A DNA stretch of 64,000 nt, from positions 124,001-188,000 of the forward strand of contig SCRT01000014.1 of NCBI GenBank assembly GCA_004298465.1, written 5' to 3'. The notes beneath the pieces were generated by a model. That model searched no databases, was not told the DNA's origin, and saw only the letters and a program-made list of their open reading frames with translations. Origin of the DNA: Nevskiaceae bacterium (GTDB lineage Bacteria; Pseudomonadota; Gammaproteobacteria; Nevskiales; Nevskiaceae). The translations under genes were made by a program, and so were the position numbers. Positions 31,240 to 40,232 of this stretch are shown here, in pieces (the first letter of the stretch is position 1; every line of letters starts with the position of its first letter).

Positions 31240-32013
31240 TTACGGTGTCCGGTGCAGGGTTTCAATGATCGCGCGCAAGTGCCGGTAGCCGATCACGAGC
31301 CGTGGGCCGGGGCGGCCGAGGAATTCCTCGCTGATCGGGTAGATGCGATCGTTGCGCACCGCGGCGGTGTCTTCCCATCCACAGCGCAGTCGCACGTGTT
31401 CCGCCCGATATTTCTCGACACGCACGCCGCACCAGCTCATGACGATGGCTTCGGGGTCGATCGCCTGCGCCCGGACCGGGTCCAGCGTCACGCTCTTCGC
31501 GTCGGCCTGTGCCAGCGGATTGCTGCCGCCGGCGCGCTCGATCAGCGCATTCACCCAGGAATGCCGCGCCGGGACGATCACCGGCTTGGGCCACCATTCC
31601 ACCAGCACCCGCGGGCGCGGGCCGGAAACCGCGACCGCCGGCATGGCGGCCTGCATGTCTGCGGCCAGCCGTTTGCCGCGTGCGGCCACGTCCAGCCGGT
31701 CGGCAATGCGCTGGATGTCCGCGAACACGTCGTCGAGACTTTGCGGGTCGCAGATCAGCGTCTGCAGGCCGTGGGCCTGCAGCCCGGCCACGACTTTCTC
31801 GTGGCCGGGCACGGTGAGCGAGGTCAGCACGATGTCCGGGCGCAGCGCCAGCACGGCGTCGACATCGAGGTTCAGGTCGCGGCCGAGCTTGGGCAGGGGC
31901 GCAACCACGTCGGGTGGATAGTCGGAGTCGGCGTCGATGCCGACAAGCTGGCCCGCGCAGCCCAGTGCGCAGACGATCTCGGTGTTCGAGCAGGTGTGGG
32001 AGAAGATGCGCAT
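31240..32013 (-). CDS. Cobalamin/metallophore-type binding protein without signal peptide
   Basis: A 257-residue protein of the Peripla_BP_2 (BtuF-like) fold. It begins MRIFSHTCSNTEIVCALGC, straight into the first strand-helix unit of the mature domain, so no Sec signal peptide or lipobox is present; the nearby upstream frame offers no plausible one. Family features are IVLTSLTVPGHEKVVAGL, the connecting helix near ADIQRIADRL, and the C-terminal lobe segment DRIYPISEEFLGRPGPRLV. No ABC permease or ATPase gene is adjacent. A cytoplasmic corrinoid- or metal-binding role, or a lost export signal, are the alternatives. Confidence 0.7.
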   Translation of the reverse strand: MRIFSHTCSNTEIVCALGCAGQLVGIDADSDYPPDVVAPLPKLGRDLNLDVDAVLALRPDIVLTSLTVPGHEKVVAGLQAHGLQTLICDPQSLDDVFADIQRIADRLDVAARGKRLAADMQAAMPAVAVSGPRPRVLVEWWPKPVIVPARHSWVNALIERAGGSNPLAQADAKSVTLDPVRAQAIDPEAIVMSWCGVRVEKYRAEHVRLRCGWEDTAAVRNDRIYPISEEFLGRPGPRLVIGYRHLRAIIETLHRTP

Positions 32014-32024
32014 GGACGGGAGAC

Positions 32025-32060
32025 GGAATCCTGAATGTCGAATACTGAATGATGAATGAT
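32025..32060. repeat. Heptamer-phased GAATNNN repeat, copy 1
   Basis: Five consecutive 7-bp units of the form GAATNNN (GAATCCT, GAATGTC, GAATACT, then GAATGAT twice) lie just upstream of the binding-protein gene and before rnpB. Similar 7-bp-phased stretches occur at 53151-53196, 56190-56222, 57463-57493 and 61099-61119, all intergenic. Confidence 0.6.
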
Positions 32061-32098
32061 ACGGACGGAAGGACGCGGCTCGATTTCGCCCGGCGCCT

Positions 32099-32104
32099 TA
32101 CAAT
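32099..32104 (+). promoter_or_regulatory. -10 hexamer of rnpB (TACAAT)
   Basis: TACAAT ends 6 bp before the first base of the RNase P RNA P1 stem, the normal distance from a -10 to the start site. The -35 is not evident. Confidence 0.6.
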
Positions 32105-32110
32105 GGCGGC

Positions 32111-32491
32111 GGAGTCGGCCAGACAGTCGCCGCCGCGAGTGGTATGCGGGGGAGGAAAGTCCGGGCTCCGCAGGGCAGTGTGCCAGCTAACGGCTGGGCG
32201 GCGTGAGCCGACGGAAAGTGCAACAGAGAGCAGACCGCCGATGGCCTTCGGGCACAGGCAAGGGTGAAACGGTGCGGCAAGAGCGCACCGCGAGTCGGGC
32301 AACCGACCGGCACGGCAAACCCCACACGGAGCAAGGCCAAATAGGGAAGGAGGGTGGCAACACCCGACACGCGGCCCGCGTGCCTTCCGGGTAGGCTGCT
32401 GGAGGCGGCGGGTGACCGCCGTCCTAGAGGAATGGCTGTCGGGGCGCCGCAAGGCGTTCGCACAGAACCCGGCTTATCGGCCGACTCCACT
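32111..32491 (+). ncRNA. rnpB: RNase P RNA (class A)
   Basis: About 380 nt, bacterial A-type. The terminal P1 helix pairs 32111-32120 with 32479-32488 perfectly. Conserved core elements are visible: CAGACAGTCGCCG near the 5' end, GGGGGAGGAAAGTCCGGGC (CR-I) at about 32149-32167, GAAACGGTGCGGCAAGAGCGC in the middle (CR-II/III region), CACACGG, and the 3' AGAACCCGGCTTATCGGCC with the CR-V region. It is the catalytic subunit for tRNA 5'-end maturation. Its place directly before mraZ is also known in Pseudomonas and betaproteobacteria. Confidence 0.96.
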
Positions 32492-32702
32492 TCAATATTC
32501 CTTATATCTCGGTTACGGATTCCGATGCCGGCCGCGCGATGGCGCGTGGGCAGTTGCTGGCTTCGTCATTCATGCTGGGCGTTGCAGTTGTTATTCGATA
32601 AGTGGCTTTAAATTTTTTTCGTAACTTCATGAATATCAAGTGTAAGTAAAACGTGAAAATTCAAGCGATTGGAAATTCCGGAGTTTGGCCTGTGTATTGG
32701 CT
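32492..32702. other. AT-rich spacer between rnpB and the mraZ promoter
   Basis: This stretch contains no gene. It is markedly richer in A and T than the rest of the window, with a run of seven T at about 32609-32615 but no good hairpin in front of it. The 3' end of the rnpB transcript is probably trimmed or Rho-dependent. Confidence 0.5.
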
Positions 32703-32768
32703 TGCTGCGTGGAAAATCGTGGGATATAGTGCCGTCAAGTGGGGTGATGTGGTGTGTAGTGCCATCGC
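32703..32768 (+). promoter_or_regulatory. mraZ promoter with six 10-bp-phased MraZ boxes
   Basis: A -35-like TTGCTG (32703-32708), 16-bp spacer and -10 TATAGT (32725-32730) lie before mraZ. Over and after them GTGG/GTGC boxes recur at exact 10-bp steps: the T falls at 32710, 32720, 32730, 32740, 32750 and 32760, giving TGGAA, TGGGA, TGCCG, TGGGG, TGGTG and TGCCA. MraZ is known to bind tandem TGGGN boxes spaced by 5 bp, so this is its autoregulatory operator, with four good and two degenerate boxes. Confidence 0.75.
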
Positions 32769-32800
32769 AACTGAAGAATTGAGGTCAGCGCGCAGCGAAC

Positions 32801-33244
32801 ATGTTTGCCGGATCGCATCAATTGACGATCGACGACAAAGGGCGTCTGGCCATTCCTGCGCGTTTTCGCCAGCAGTTGGCCGACGGTCCAGGGCTGCAAC
32901 TCGTCGTCACCAAAGGGCCAGATCATTGTCTGGAGATCTACCCGGCCGCTGAATTCCGCCGCATCACCGACCAGATCGAGCAGATGGAGAACCGCGACGA
33001 CGCGGAACTCCTGAAAATGGCTTTCGTCGGTCTGGCGGCGGAAGCCGAGGTGGACCGCCAGGGCCGCATTTCCGTGCCGCCGATGTTGCGCGAGATGGCG
33101 CAGCTCGACGGGCCGGTCGTGCTCGCCGGCCAGATCAACCGCTTCAACCTGTGGAGCGAGACGCAGTGGAAGGAAATGTTCGGTACCGGGCCGAACAGCA
33201 TCCAGGCGGCGCTCAAGGGCGCCTTCCGGAACCTGCGGCGGTGA
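32801..33244 (+). CDS. mraZ: Transcriptional regulator MraZ
   Basis: A 147-residue DNA-binding protein of the AbrB/SpoVT-like double-psi fold that represses its own division-cluster operon. It has two tandem MraZ domains: ASQLTIDDKGRLAIPARFRQ is not quite contiguous here (GSHQLTIDDKGRLAIPARF at about 4-22), and the second is AEVDRQGRISVPPMLREMA. It is followed by rsmH after a short gap and opens the division and cell-wall (dcw) cluster that runs to ftsZ. Control is via the phased boxes at 32709-32768. Confidence 0.95.
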   Translation: MFAGSHQLTIDDKGRLAIPARFRQQLADGPGLQLVVTKGPDHCLEIYPAAEFRRITDQIEQMENRDDAELLKMAFVGLAAEAEVDRQGRISVPPMLREMAQLDGPVVLAGQINRFNLWSETQWKEMFGTGPNSIQAALKGAFRNLRR

Positions 33245-33340
33245 GCGCGCGTGGCCATTGCTTCCGTTCTTGCCGAGCCGTGGTTCGCCCGGTTGGTTGG
33301 CCCCTTTCGCTGTCCCCGACGGGGTTGCCGGGTTAGCGTG

Positions 33341-34270
33341 ATGTCCGGACACGAACCGGTCATGCTTGAAGAGGCGTTGGCCGGGCTTGCGATCCGGGCA
33401 GGTGTTTCTGCGCGTCCCCGCATCTTCATCGATGCCACCTACGGCCGTGGCGGCCACAGCGGCGCGATCCTTTCCCGGTTGTCGGCCGGCGATACGTTGT
33501 ATGCACTGGACCGCGATCCCGAAGCGGTGGTCCACGGGCGGGCGGCGTTTGGTGATCGCGCCGGATCGATGGCTGAATTCGAGATCGAGCAGCGCAATTT
33601 TGCGGAACTCGCAGGCTGGGCGGCACAACGCCATCTGCTGGGCCGCGTGGACGGGCTGTTGATGGACCTCGGCGTATCCAGCCCGCAGTTGGATGAAGCT
33701 GAACGCGGCTTCTCCTTCACGGTTGATGGCCCGCTGGACATGCGCATGGACCCGACCACCGGGGAATCGGCTGCCGACTGGCTGGCGCGGGCCGGTGAGG
33801 CGGAAATCGCCGATGTGCTGTGGCGCTGTGGCGAGGAACGCAACAGCCGCCGCATCGCCCGCCGTATCGTCGAACAGCGCGCACTGCAGCCGCTGGCCAC
33901 GACGCGCCAGCTCGCGGAACTCGTCGCTGCAGTGCCGGGGCCGCGTTCGCACAAGATCCATCCGGCCACGCGCACGTTCCAGGCGCTGCGCATCCATCTG
34001 AATGGTGAGCTGCAGGCGCTGGATGCGGCACTGGCCGCGTTGCCGGCGCTGCTGGCGCCCGGTGGCCGGGTCGCGATCATCAGTTTCCATTCGCTGGAAG
34101 ACCGGCGCGTGAAACGCTGCCTGAAGGAGGGCGCCCTGCGCGTGCGCAGCGGCGAGACGCTGCCGGCGGTGTTTGCGCGGCCGCGACGCTGTTTTCCGAG
34201 TGCGGCGGAAGTGGCCCGCAATCCGCGCGCACGCTCCGCCGTGCTGCGTGTCGTGGAGCGGCTGCCGTGA
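33341..34270 (+). CDS. rsmH: 16S rRNA (cytosine-1402-N4)-methyltransferase
   Basis: A 309-residue SAM-dependent methyltransferase (MraW) acting on C1402 of 16S rRNA. Motifs include SGHEPVMLEEAL at the N-terminus, the SAM-binding IDATYGRGGHSGAIL, LLMDLGVSSPQLD and VAIISFHSLEDRRVKR. ATG 33341 gives the family start; GTG 33251, close to mraZ, would add 30 residues without similarity. It overlaps ftsL at GTGA. Confidence 0.95.
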   Translation: MSGHEPVMLEEALAGLAIRAGVSARPRIFIDATYGRGGHSGAILSRLSAGDTLYALDRDPEAVVHGRAAFGDRAGSMAEFEIEQRNFAELAGWAAQRHLLGRVDGLLMDLGVSSPQLDEAERGFSFTVDGPLDMRMDPTTGESAADWLARAGEAEIADVLWRCGEERNSRRIARRIVEQRALQPLATTRQLAELVAAVPGPRSHKIHPATRTFQALRIHLNGELQALDAALAALPALLAPGGRVAIISFHSLEDRRVKRCLKEGALRVRSGETLPAVFARPRRCFPSAAEVARNPRARSAVLRVVERLP

Positions 34271-34587
34271 GGCGCGCGCGTGCCGCAAGTGGGTACACGC
34301 TCTTGCCGCTGTTGCTCGGAATGGCGTGCGTCGCGAGCGGCGTAGCGGTCGTGCAGGTCGAGCATGGCAGCCGCGATGCGACGGCGGAGCTCACGCACCA
34401 GCGCCAGTTGCGCGACGAGCTGTATCTGCGCCACGCGCAGTTGCAGATCGAGCAGGCGACGCTGGCTGGCCATTCCCGCATCGAGCGGCTGGCGCAGGCG
34501 CAGCTCGACATGGTGGAACCGCGGGATTACATCATCGTCACGGCGCGCCCCGGTTCCGGCTCCGATTCCAATGGAGTGACGCCATGA
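34267..34587 (+). CDS. ftsL: Cell division protein FtsL
   Basis: A 106-residue bitopic inner-membrane protein of the divisome FtsQLB subcomplex. One membrane span (about 11-32) is followed by a periplasmic coiled coil (ELTHQRQLRDELYLRHAQLQ) and a conserved RIERLAQAQLDMVEP segment. Start is GTG 34267, overlapping the rsmH stop; stop overlaps the ftsI start (ATGA). Sequence is weakly conserved in the family, so the call leans on position and architecture. Confidence 0.9.
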   Translation: MRRARAASGYTLLPLLLGMACVASGVAVVQVEHGSRDATAELTHQRQLRDELYLRHAQLQIEQATLAGHSRIERLAQAQLDMVEPRDYIIVTARPGSGSDSNGVTP

Positions 34588-36308
34588 ACCGCGCCGGTGC
34601 AGCCCTTGCGCTGACGCCGGACATGCCCGGCGCCTGGCGGCACCGTCTGGTGCTGGTGCTGCTCGCCGGCGGCGCGTGCCTGATCCTGGGGCGCGCGTTC
34701 TACCTGCAAGTGCTCGATGCCGGGTTCCTGAACCACCAAGGCGACATCCGCTTCATCCGCACCGTCACGCTGCCGGGTTTTCGTGGCGCGATCACGGCGA
34801 ACGACGGCTCTCCGCTCGCGCTGTCGGCGCCGGTGGAGTCGATCTGGGCCACGCCCGCCGAAGTGCTGGCGAAGCCGGAATACCTGCCGGCGCTGGCGCA
34901 GTTGCTGGACCAGAAGGAGTCCGATTTGCGGCGTTACCTTAAAGCACGCAGCACGCGTCGATTCGTGTTCCTCAAGCGCCAGATGGCGCCCGATGCCGCC
35001 GAGCGGGTGCTGGCGCTGCATGCGCCGGGTATCTATTCGCAACGCGACTACCGGCGCTACTACCCGGCGGGGGCGGTGACGGCGCAGGTCGTGGGCTATA
35101 CCGACATTGACGGCAAGGGGCAGACGGGTGTTGAAAGTGCCGCCAACGACGTGCTGCGCGGCATCAACGGCGAACGTGGCGTGGTGCGGGACGGGACCGG
35201 TCGCGTGGTGCAGGACACCGAGCACTACAAGCCGGCACAGCCCGGCCAGGACGTGCGCCTGACGCTCGACCTGCGGTTGCAATATCTCGCCTTCCGCGAG
35301 CTGCAGGCGGCGGTGACGGCGCATGGCGCGCAGAGCGGTTCCATGGTGGTTGCCGACCCGCGCACCGGCGCCATCCTCGCGCTCGTGAACGTGCCGAGCT
35401 ACAACCCCAACGACTCGTCACAGCGAACTTCCGAAGGACTCCGCAACCGGGCGCTGTCGGAAACCTTCGAGCCGGGCTCGACAGTCAAGCCGCTGCTGGT
35501 GGCAGAAGCCCTGGCGTCGGGCAAGTTCTCGCCCGGCGACCGCATCGCGACGGACGGCGGCACCTACCGCGTCGGGCCGATGACGATCCACGACGATGAC
35601 GATTTCGGCGTGCTTGACCTGCGCGGACTGCTACAGAAGTCGAGCAACATAGCGGCCGCGAAGATCGGGCTGGCGCTGGGGCCGAAGGCGGTGTGGACCG
35701 GCTATCACAACTTCGGCCTCGACCGCCGCACTGGCGTCAACCTGCCGGGCGAAGCCCTGCCCACGCTGCGGCCATGGCAGGACTGGCGTGATGTGGCCAC
35801 CGCGACTGCTTCCTATGGTTACGGCATCGCCGTTTCGGCCCTGGATCTGCTGCGCGCCTATTGCGCCATTGCCAACGACGGGCTGATGCCGCAACTGCAT
35901 ATCGACGCCGACCGCGACGTGCCGCCGCCGACGCGCGCGCTGCCGGCCGTCGACGCGCGCACCGTGCGCAGCATGCTGCAGTCGGTGGTGTCGCCCGACG
36001 GAACGGCGCCCAAGGCGGCGGTGGAGGGCTACCGCGTGGCCGGCAAGACCGGGACGGCGCGCATGACCGTCGACGGACGCTATGCCAGCGGCAAGTATCA
36101 CGCACTGTTTGTCGGCATGCTGCCGGCCGATCGGCCGCAGCTCGTGGCGGTGGTCGTCATCAACGCGCCCAAGGGCTACAACTACTTCGGCGGTTCCGTC
36201 GCGGCGCCGGTGTTCTCGTCAGTGATCGGTGCTGCTGCCCGCCTGCTGCAGATCGCGCCCGACATGCCGACCACGCGGCTGACCGCGCAGGTCGGAGGGG
36301 GTACGTGA
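34584..36308 (+). CDS. ftsI: Peptidoglycan D,D-transpeptidase (PBP3)
   Basis: A 574-residue class B penicillin-binding protein that crosslinks septal peptidoglycan. A single N-terminal membrane anchor (about 20-38) precedes the pedestal domain; the transpeptidase has SxxK at Ser299-Lys302 (GSTVKPL), SxN at 353-355 (KSSNIAA) and KTG at 488-490 (AGKTGTAR). It is translationally coupled to ftsL (ATGA) and murE (TGATG). Length is typical of FtsI. Confidence 0.96.
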   Translation: MNRAGAALALTPDMPGAWRHRLVLVLLAGGACLILGRAFYLQVLDAGFLNHQGDIRFIRTVTLPGFRGAITANDGSPLALSAPVESIWATPAEVLAKPEYLPALAQLLDQKESDLRRYLKARSTRRFVFLKRQMAPDAAERVLALHAPGIYSQRDYRRYYPAGAVTAQVVGYTDIDGKGQTGVESAANDVLRGINGERGVVRDGTGRVVQDTEHYKPAQPGQDVRLTLDLRLQYLAFRELQAAVTAHGAQSGSMVVADPRTGAILALVNVPSYNPNDSSQRTSEGLRNRALSETFEPGSTVKPLLVAEALASGKFSPGDRIATDGGTYRVGPMTIHDDDDFGVLDLRGLLQKSSNIAAAKIGLALGPKAVWTGYHNFGLDRRTGVNLPGEALPTLRPWQDWRDVATATASYGYGIAVSALDLLRAYCAIANDGLMPQLHIDADRDVPPPTRALPAVDARTVRSMLQSVVSPDGTAPKAAVEGYRVAGKTGTARMTVDGRYASGKYHALFVGMLPADRPQLVAVVVINAPKGYNYFGGSVAAPVFSSVIGAAARLLQIAPDMPTTRLTAQVGGGT

Positions 36309-37789
36309 TGGCGACTCGCGCACTTTCCTCGTTGCTGGCGGGCTACACTCCCGCGTCGCTGCCGGACGGCCTGGTTGTGACGGACGTCGAAGCCGACAGC
36401 CGCAAGCTCCGGGCCGGGGCGCTGTTCCTGGCCTGCGCCGGCTCCGCGCAGCACGGGCTGGCGTTTGCCGAGCGCGCCGTGGCGGCGGGTGCGGCGGCCG
36501 TGGCGTGGGAACCGGCACCCGGTATCACGGCGCCCGCGCTGGCGATTCCCGCGTTCCGGGTCGAGCAGCTACGTGCCCACAGCGGGGAAATTGCGGCACG
36601 CTTTTTCGGCCAACCCAGCGACGCGTTGCGCGTGACAGGTATCACCGGCACGGATGGCAAGACCTCGACGGCGCACTTGCTGGCCCAGGCGCTGGAGACC
36701 CTCGGCCGGCCGTGCCTGTACATCGGCACGCTTGGCACGGGTCGTGTCGACGCGCTCGCGCCGGGCTTGAATACCACGCCCGGCGCCGTGGACGTGCAAC
36801 GCACGCTGGCCGGTGCACGCGACGCGGGTCTACGGGACTGCGCGATGGAGGTGTCTTCCATCGCGCTCGACCAAGGCCGCGTGAACGGCGTGCACTACAC
36901 GGCGACGGTGCTCACGAACATCGGCCGCGATCACTTGGACTATCACGGCACGCTGGAAAACTATGCGGCGGCCAAGCGCAAGCTGTTCGGGCGGGGCGAT
37001 GGCGCCGTTGCCGTATTGAACCGTGACGACGCGCATGGGCGGCGCTACGCGGCGGAGTTGGCTGGTGTGTGCCCGGTGGCGGGCTATGCGCTGGACGATG
37101 CGGAAGCGACTTGTGTGGCGCGGCACGTCGAGACCCACGGCAAGGGGCTGCGTTTCGAGGTGGTGCGGGGCGCAGTGACGGCGAAGGTGGACTCGCCGTT
37201 GCTGGGCCGTTTCAACGTCTACAACCTGCTGGCGGCTGCCACGGTGCTGGCTGAGACCGGCGTACCGCTGGCCGATGCCTGCCAGGCGCTGTCGCAGGCC
37301 CGCACGGTGCCGGGGCGGGCGGAAGCGTTCCATGGGCCGGCGAGCGCGGCCGTGATCGTCGTCGACTACGCGCACACGCCGCAGGCGCTGGAAAACATCC
37401 TGCAGGCGCTGCGAGAGCACGCCACGGGCCGCGTGATCTGCGTGTTCGGCTGTGGCGGCGACCGTGACCGCGGCAAGCGCCCGCTGATGGGGGCAGCCGT
37501 TGCGCGCAACGCGGATGCCTTCATCATTACCGACGACAACCCACGCACGGAAGGCCCGACAGCGATCGTCACCGACATCCGCGCCGGGTTGCCAGCGGGC
37601 GCCTGTTTCGAGGTGTGCGAGGACCGTGCGCGCGCAATCCGCGAGGCCGTGGCATCGGCACGCCGCGGCGACATCGTGCTCGTTGCCGGCAAGGGCCACG
37701 AGGACTACCAGATCTACGGCCACGACAAGCGGGCGTTCTCGGACCGGGCGCTGGCTGCCGAGCTGGTCGGCATGGAGTGTGCGGCATGA
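36308..37789 (+). CDS. murE: UDP-MurNAc-L-Ala-D-Glu:meso-diaminopimelate ligase
   Basis: A 493-residue cytoplasmic Mur ligase. The ATP-binding loop is [15 protein letters not shown] and the carbamylated-lysine region is [19 protein letters not shown] and following. The amino-acid selectivity motif DNPR (DDNPRTEGP) indicates meso-diaminopimelate as substrate, as in other Gram-negative bacteria. ATG 36308 overlaps the ftsI stop by one base; the end overlaps murF by four. Confidence 0.96.
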   Translation: MATRALSSLLAGYTPASLPDGLVVTDVEADSRKLRAGALFLACAGSAQHGLAFAERAVAAGAAAVAWEPAPGITAPALAIPAFRVEQLRAHSGEIAARFFGQPSDALRVTGITGTDGKTSTAHLLAQALETLGRPCLYIGTLGTGRVDALAPGLNTTPGAVDVQRTLAGARDAGLRDCAMEVSSIALDQGRVNGVHYTATVLTNIGRDHLDYHGTLENYAAAKRKLFGRGDGAVAVLNRDDAHGRRYAAELAGVCPVAGYALDDAEATCVARHVETHGKGLRFEVVRGAVTAKVDSPLLGRFNVYNLLAAATVLAETGVPLADACQALSQARTVPGRAEAFHGPASAAVIVVDYAHTPQALENILQALREHATGRVICVFGCGGDRDRGKRPLMGAAVARNADAFIITDDNPRTEGPTAIVTDIRAGLPAGACFEVCEDRARAIREAVASARRGDIVLVAGKGHEDYQIYGHDKRAFSDRALAAELVGMECAA

Positions 37790-39147
37790 GCGCGGCACCC
37801 ATGACCACGCTCGCCGACTTCGCAAGCCGCACGGGCGGGCGGCTGTCGGGTGCGGATGCGCCGTTTGCGCGCGTCACTACCGACACCCGCGCGCTGCAGC
37901 CCGGCGACTTGTATGTGGCACTGATTGGCGAACGTTTCGATGGCCACGACTTCGCGGCGCAGGCGCAGCAGGCGGGAGCTGTCGGGGCGGTGGTCGCGCA
38001 CGCGGTGGACGGTGTGGCACTGCCGCAGGTCGTGGTAGGCGACACGCTCGCCGCGCTGCAGCGCTTTGCCGCGTCGTGGCGCGCCGGCTTCGCCATTCCG
38101 CTGGTCGGGATCACCGGCAGCGTCGGCAAGACCACGACGCGCACGCTCACCGCCGCCGTGTTCGCGGAACTCGGCCCGGTGCTGGCGAATGTCGGCAACC
38201 TCAACAACCACATCGGCGTGCCGCTGACGCTATGCCGGCTGCGGGCGGAACATCGCGCTGCCGTCATCGAGATGGGCGCCAGCCACCAGCGGGAAATCGC
38301 CCTGCTGGCATCCCTTGCCAAGCCCGGCATCGGCGTGGTGACGCTGGCCGGCGACGCGCATCTGGAAGGTTTCGGCGGGCGCGATGGCGTGGCGCACGGC
38401 AAAGGGGAAATGTTCACCGCCCTCGGCGGGCGCGGCACAGCCGTCATCAATGCCGACGATCATTACGCACCGCTGTGGCGCGACATGGCGGGCACGTCGC
38501 GCATCCTCACTTTCGGTCTCGATGTGCCGGCGAGCGTGACGGCGCGGGAAGTCGAACTCGATGCATCTGGTTGCCATTTCACATTGGCCACGGCCACCGA
38601 GGAAGCCCGCGTTGCGTTGCAACTACCGGGCCGCCACAACGTGCGCAACGCCTGCGCCGCCGCGGCCGCCGGCCTGGCGGCGGGCCTGTCGCTGGCGGCG
38701 ATCGCCCGGCGGCTGGGCACGCCGCGCACCGTGGCTGGGCGCGGCGTGTGGTGTGCTGGGCTGAACGGCGCGCAGGTTTCCGACGACGCCTACAACGCCA
38801 ACCCGACGTCCATGCGGGCGGCACTCGAAGTGCTGGCGCGGCGCGGCGGGCGGCGCATTGCAGTGTTTGGCGACATGGGGGAACTCGGGCCGGATGCCGA
38901 GGCACTGCACGAGCAGGTCGGGCACGTCGCCCGTGCGCTCGGCATCGATACCTTGTGCGGCGTGGGGCCGCTGTCGCGCGCCACGGTGCGCGGCTTCGGC
39001 ACCGGTGGGCAGCATTTCGCGGACCAGGGGGCGTTGCTGGCGGCCGTTGCGCCGCTGCTCGCGCCGAACGTGTCGGTGCTCGTCAAGGGCTCGCACAGCG
39101 CCCACATGGAGCGCGTCGTCGCCGCGCTGACGCAGGGGAAAAACTGA
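37786..39147 (+). CDS. murF: UDP-MurNAc-tripeptide D-alanyl-D-alanine ligase
   Basis: A 453-residue Mur ligase that adds D-Ala-D-Ala. The ATP loop is [29 protein letters not shown] and [18 protein letters not shown] are family signatures. The start overlaps the murE stop (ATGA) and the stop overlaps the mraY start by one base, so expression is coupled through the cluster. Confidence 0.96.
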   Translation: MSAAPMTTLADFASRTGGRLSGADAPFARVTTDTRALQPGDLYVALIGERFDGHDFAAQAQQAGAVGAVVAHAVDGVALPQVVVGDTLAALQRFAASWRAGFAIPLVGITGSVGKTTTRTLTAAVFAELGPVLANVGNLNNHIGVPLTLCRLRAEHRAAVIEMGASHQREIALLASLAKPGIGVVTLAGDAHLEGFGGRDGVAHGKGEMFTALGGRGTAVINADDHYAPLWRDMAGTSRILTFGLDVPASVTAREVELDASGCHFTLATATEEARVALQLPGRHNVRNACAAAAAGLAAGLSLAAIARRLGTPRTVAGRGVWCAGLNGAQVSDDAYNANPTSMRAALEVLARRGGRRIAVFGDMGELGPDAEALHEQVGHVARALGIDTLCGVGPLSRATVRGFGTGGQHFADQGALLAAVAPLLAPNVSVLVKGSHSAHMERVVAALTQGKN

Positions 39148-40232
39148 TGCTCTATGCACTCGCGGAATGGCTGCGGCAGTACGCTTCCGGCTTCAACGTG
39201 TTTTCCTACCTGACGTTGCGAGCCGTGCTCGGCGTGTTGACGGCGCTGATGATTTCCCTGCTGGCCGGGCCGCGCGTCATCCGTTTCCTGCACGCCCTGA
39301 AATACGGGCAGGTGGTGCGCAGCGACGGGCCGCAGACGCACCTGAAGAAGACCGGTACGCCGACCATGGGCGGCGTGCTGATCCTCGGCTCCATCGTGGT
39401 GTCCACGCTGCTGTGGGCGGACCTGGAGAGTCGTTTCGTGTGGTTCGCGCTGTTCGTGACGGTGAGCTTCGGCATCGTCGGCTTCTTTGACGACTGGTTG
39501 AAGATCAAGCGCCATTCATCGAACGGCCTGAGTGCCAAGCAGAAATACCTGTGGTTGTCGCTGGCGGGCTTGTTGGTGTCCACACTGATCTTCCTTACCG
39601 CCCAGCAGCCGGTGGAAACCACGTTGATCCTGCCGTGGTTCAAGCATGTCGGCATTCCGCTCGGTGCGATGTTCATCCTGTGGTCGTATTTCGTGATCGT
39701 CGGCGCCTCGAACGCTGTCAACCTCACGGACGGGCTGGACGGGCTGGCGATCATGCCGACGGTGCTGGTGGCCTCTGCACTCGGCGTGTTCGCCTACGTT
39801 ACCGGCAACGTCAAGATCGCGGAATATCTGGTGTTTCCGTACATTCCCGGCGTTGGTGAGCTGGTGGTTTTCTGCAGTGCCATCGCTGGCGCCGGGCTGG
39901 GTTTCCTGTGGTTCAACACCTACCCGGCGGAAGTCTTCATGGGCGATGTCGGGGCGTTGTCGCTCGGTGCGGCGCTGGGCGTCGTGGCGGTGTTGGTGCG
40001 GCAGGAAATCGTGCTCGCCATCATGGGCGGCGTGTTCGTAGCCGAGACGCTGTCGGTGGCGCTGCAGGTCGGCTATTTCAAGTACAGCCACGGCAAGCGC
40101 ATTTTCCGCATGGCGCCGATCCACCACCATTTCGAGCTCAAGGGCTGGCCGGAGCCGCGCATCATCGTGCGCTTCTGGATCATCACGTTGATCCTCGTCC
40201 TCGTCGGCCTGTCGACGCTGAAGGTGCGTTGA
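39147..40232 (+). CDS. mraY: Phospho-N-acetylmuramoyl-pentapeptide transferase
   Basis: A 361-residue integral membrane enzyme (ten predicted spans) that forms lipid I. Conserved sites are [12 protein letters not shown], the [11 protein letters not shown] aspartate pair, [10 protein letters not shown], the [10 protein letters not shown] aspartate and the IHHHFE loop. Length equals the E. coli protein within one residue. It is coupled to murF and murD by single-base overlaps. Confidence 0.97.
   Translation: MLYALAEWLRQYASGFNVFSYLTLRAVLGVLTALMISLLAGPRVIRFLHALKYGQVVRSDGPQTHLKKTGTPTMGGVLILGSIVVSTLLWADLESRFVWFALFVTVSFGIVGFFDDWLKIKRHSSNGLSAKQKYLWLSLAGLLVSTLIFLTAQQPVETTLILPWFKHVGIPLGAMFILWSYFVIVGASNAVNLTDGLDGLAIMPTVLVASALGVFAYVTGNVKIAEYLVFPYIPGVGELVVFCSAIAGAGLGFLWFNTYPAEVFMGDVGALSLGAALGVVAVLVRQEIVLAIMGGVFVAETLSVALQVGYFKYSHGKRIFRMAPIHHHFELKGWPEPRIIVRFWIITLILVLVGLSTLKVR

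Noticed and set aside
32609-32618. Poly-T run as the rnpB terminator
   Set aside because: It is about 120 bp past the RNA and no stable hairpin lies directly before it.
37500-39146. Upstream extension of the mraY frame through murF
   Set aside because: The family start of MraY is ATG 39147, coupled to the murF stop; the extension is low-complexity sequence read out of frame from murF.
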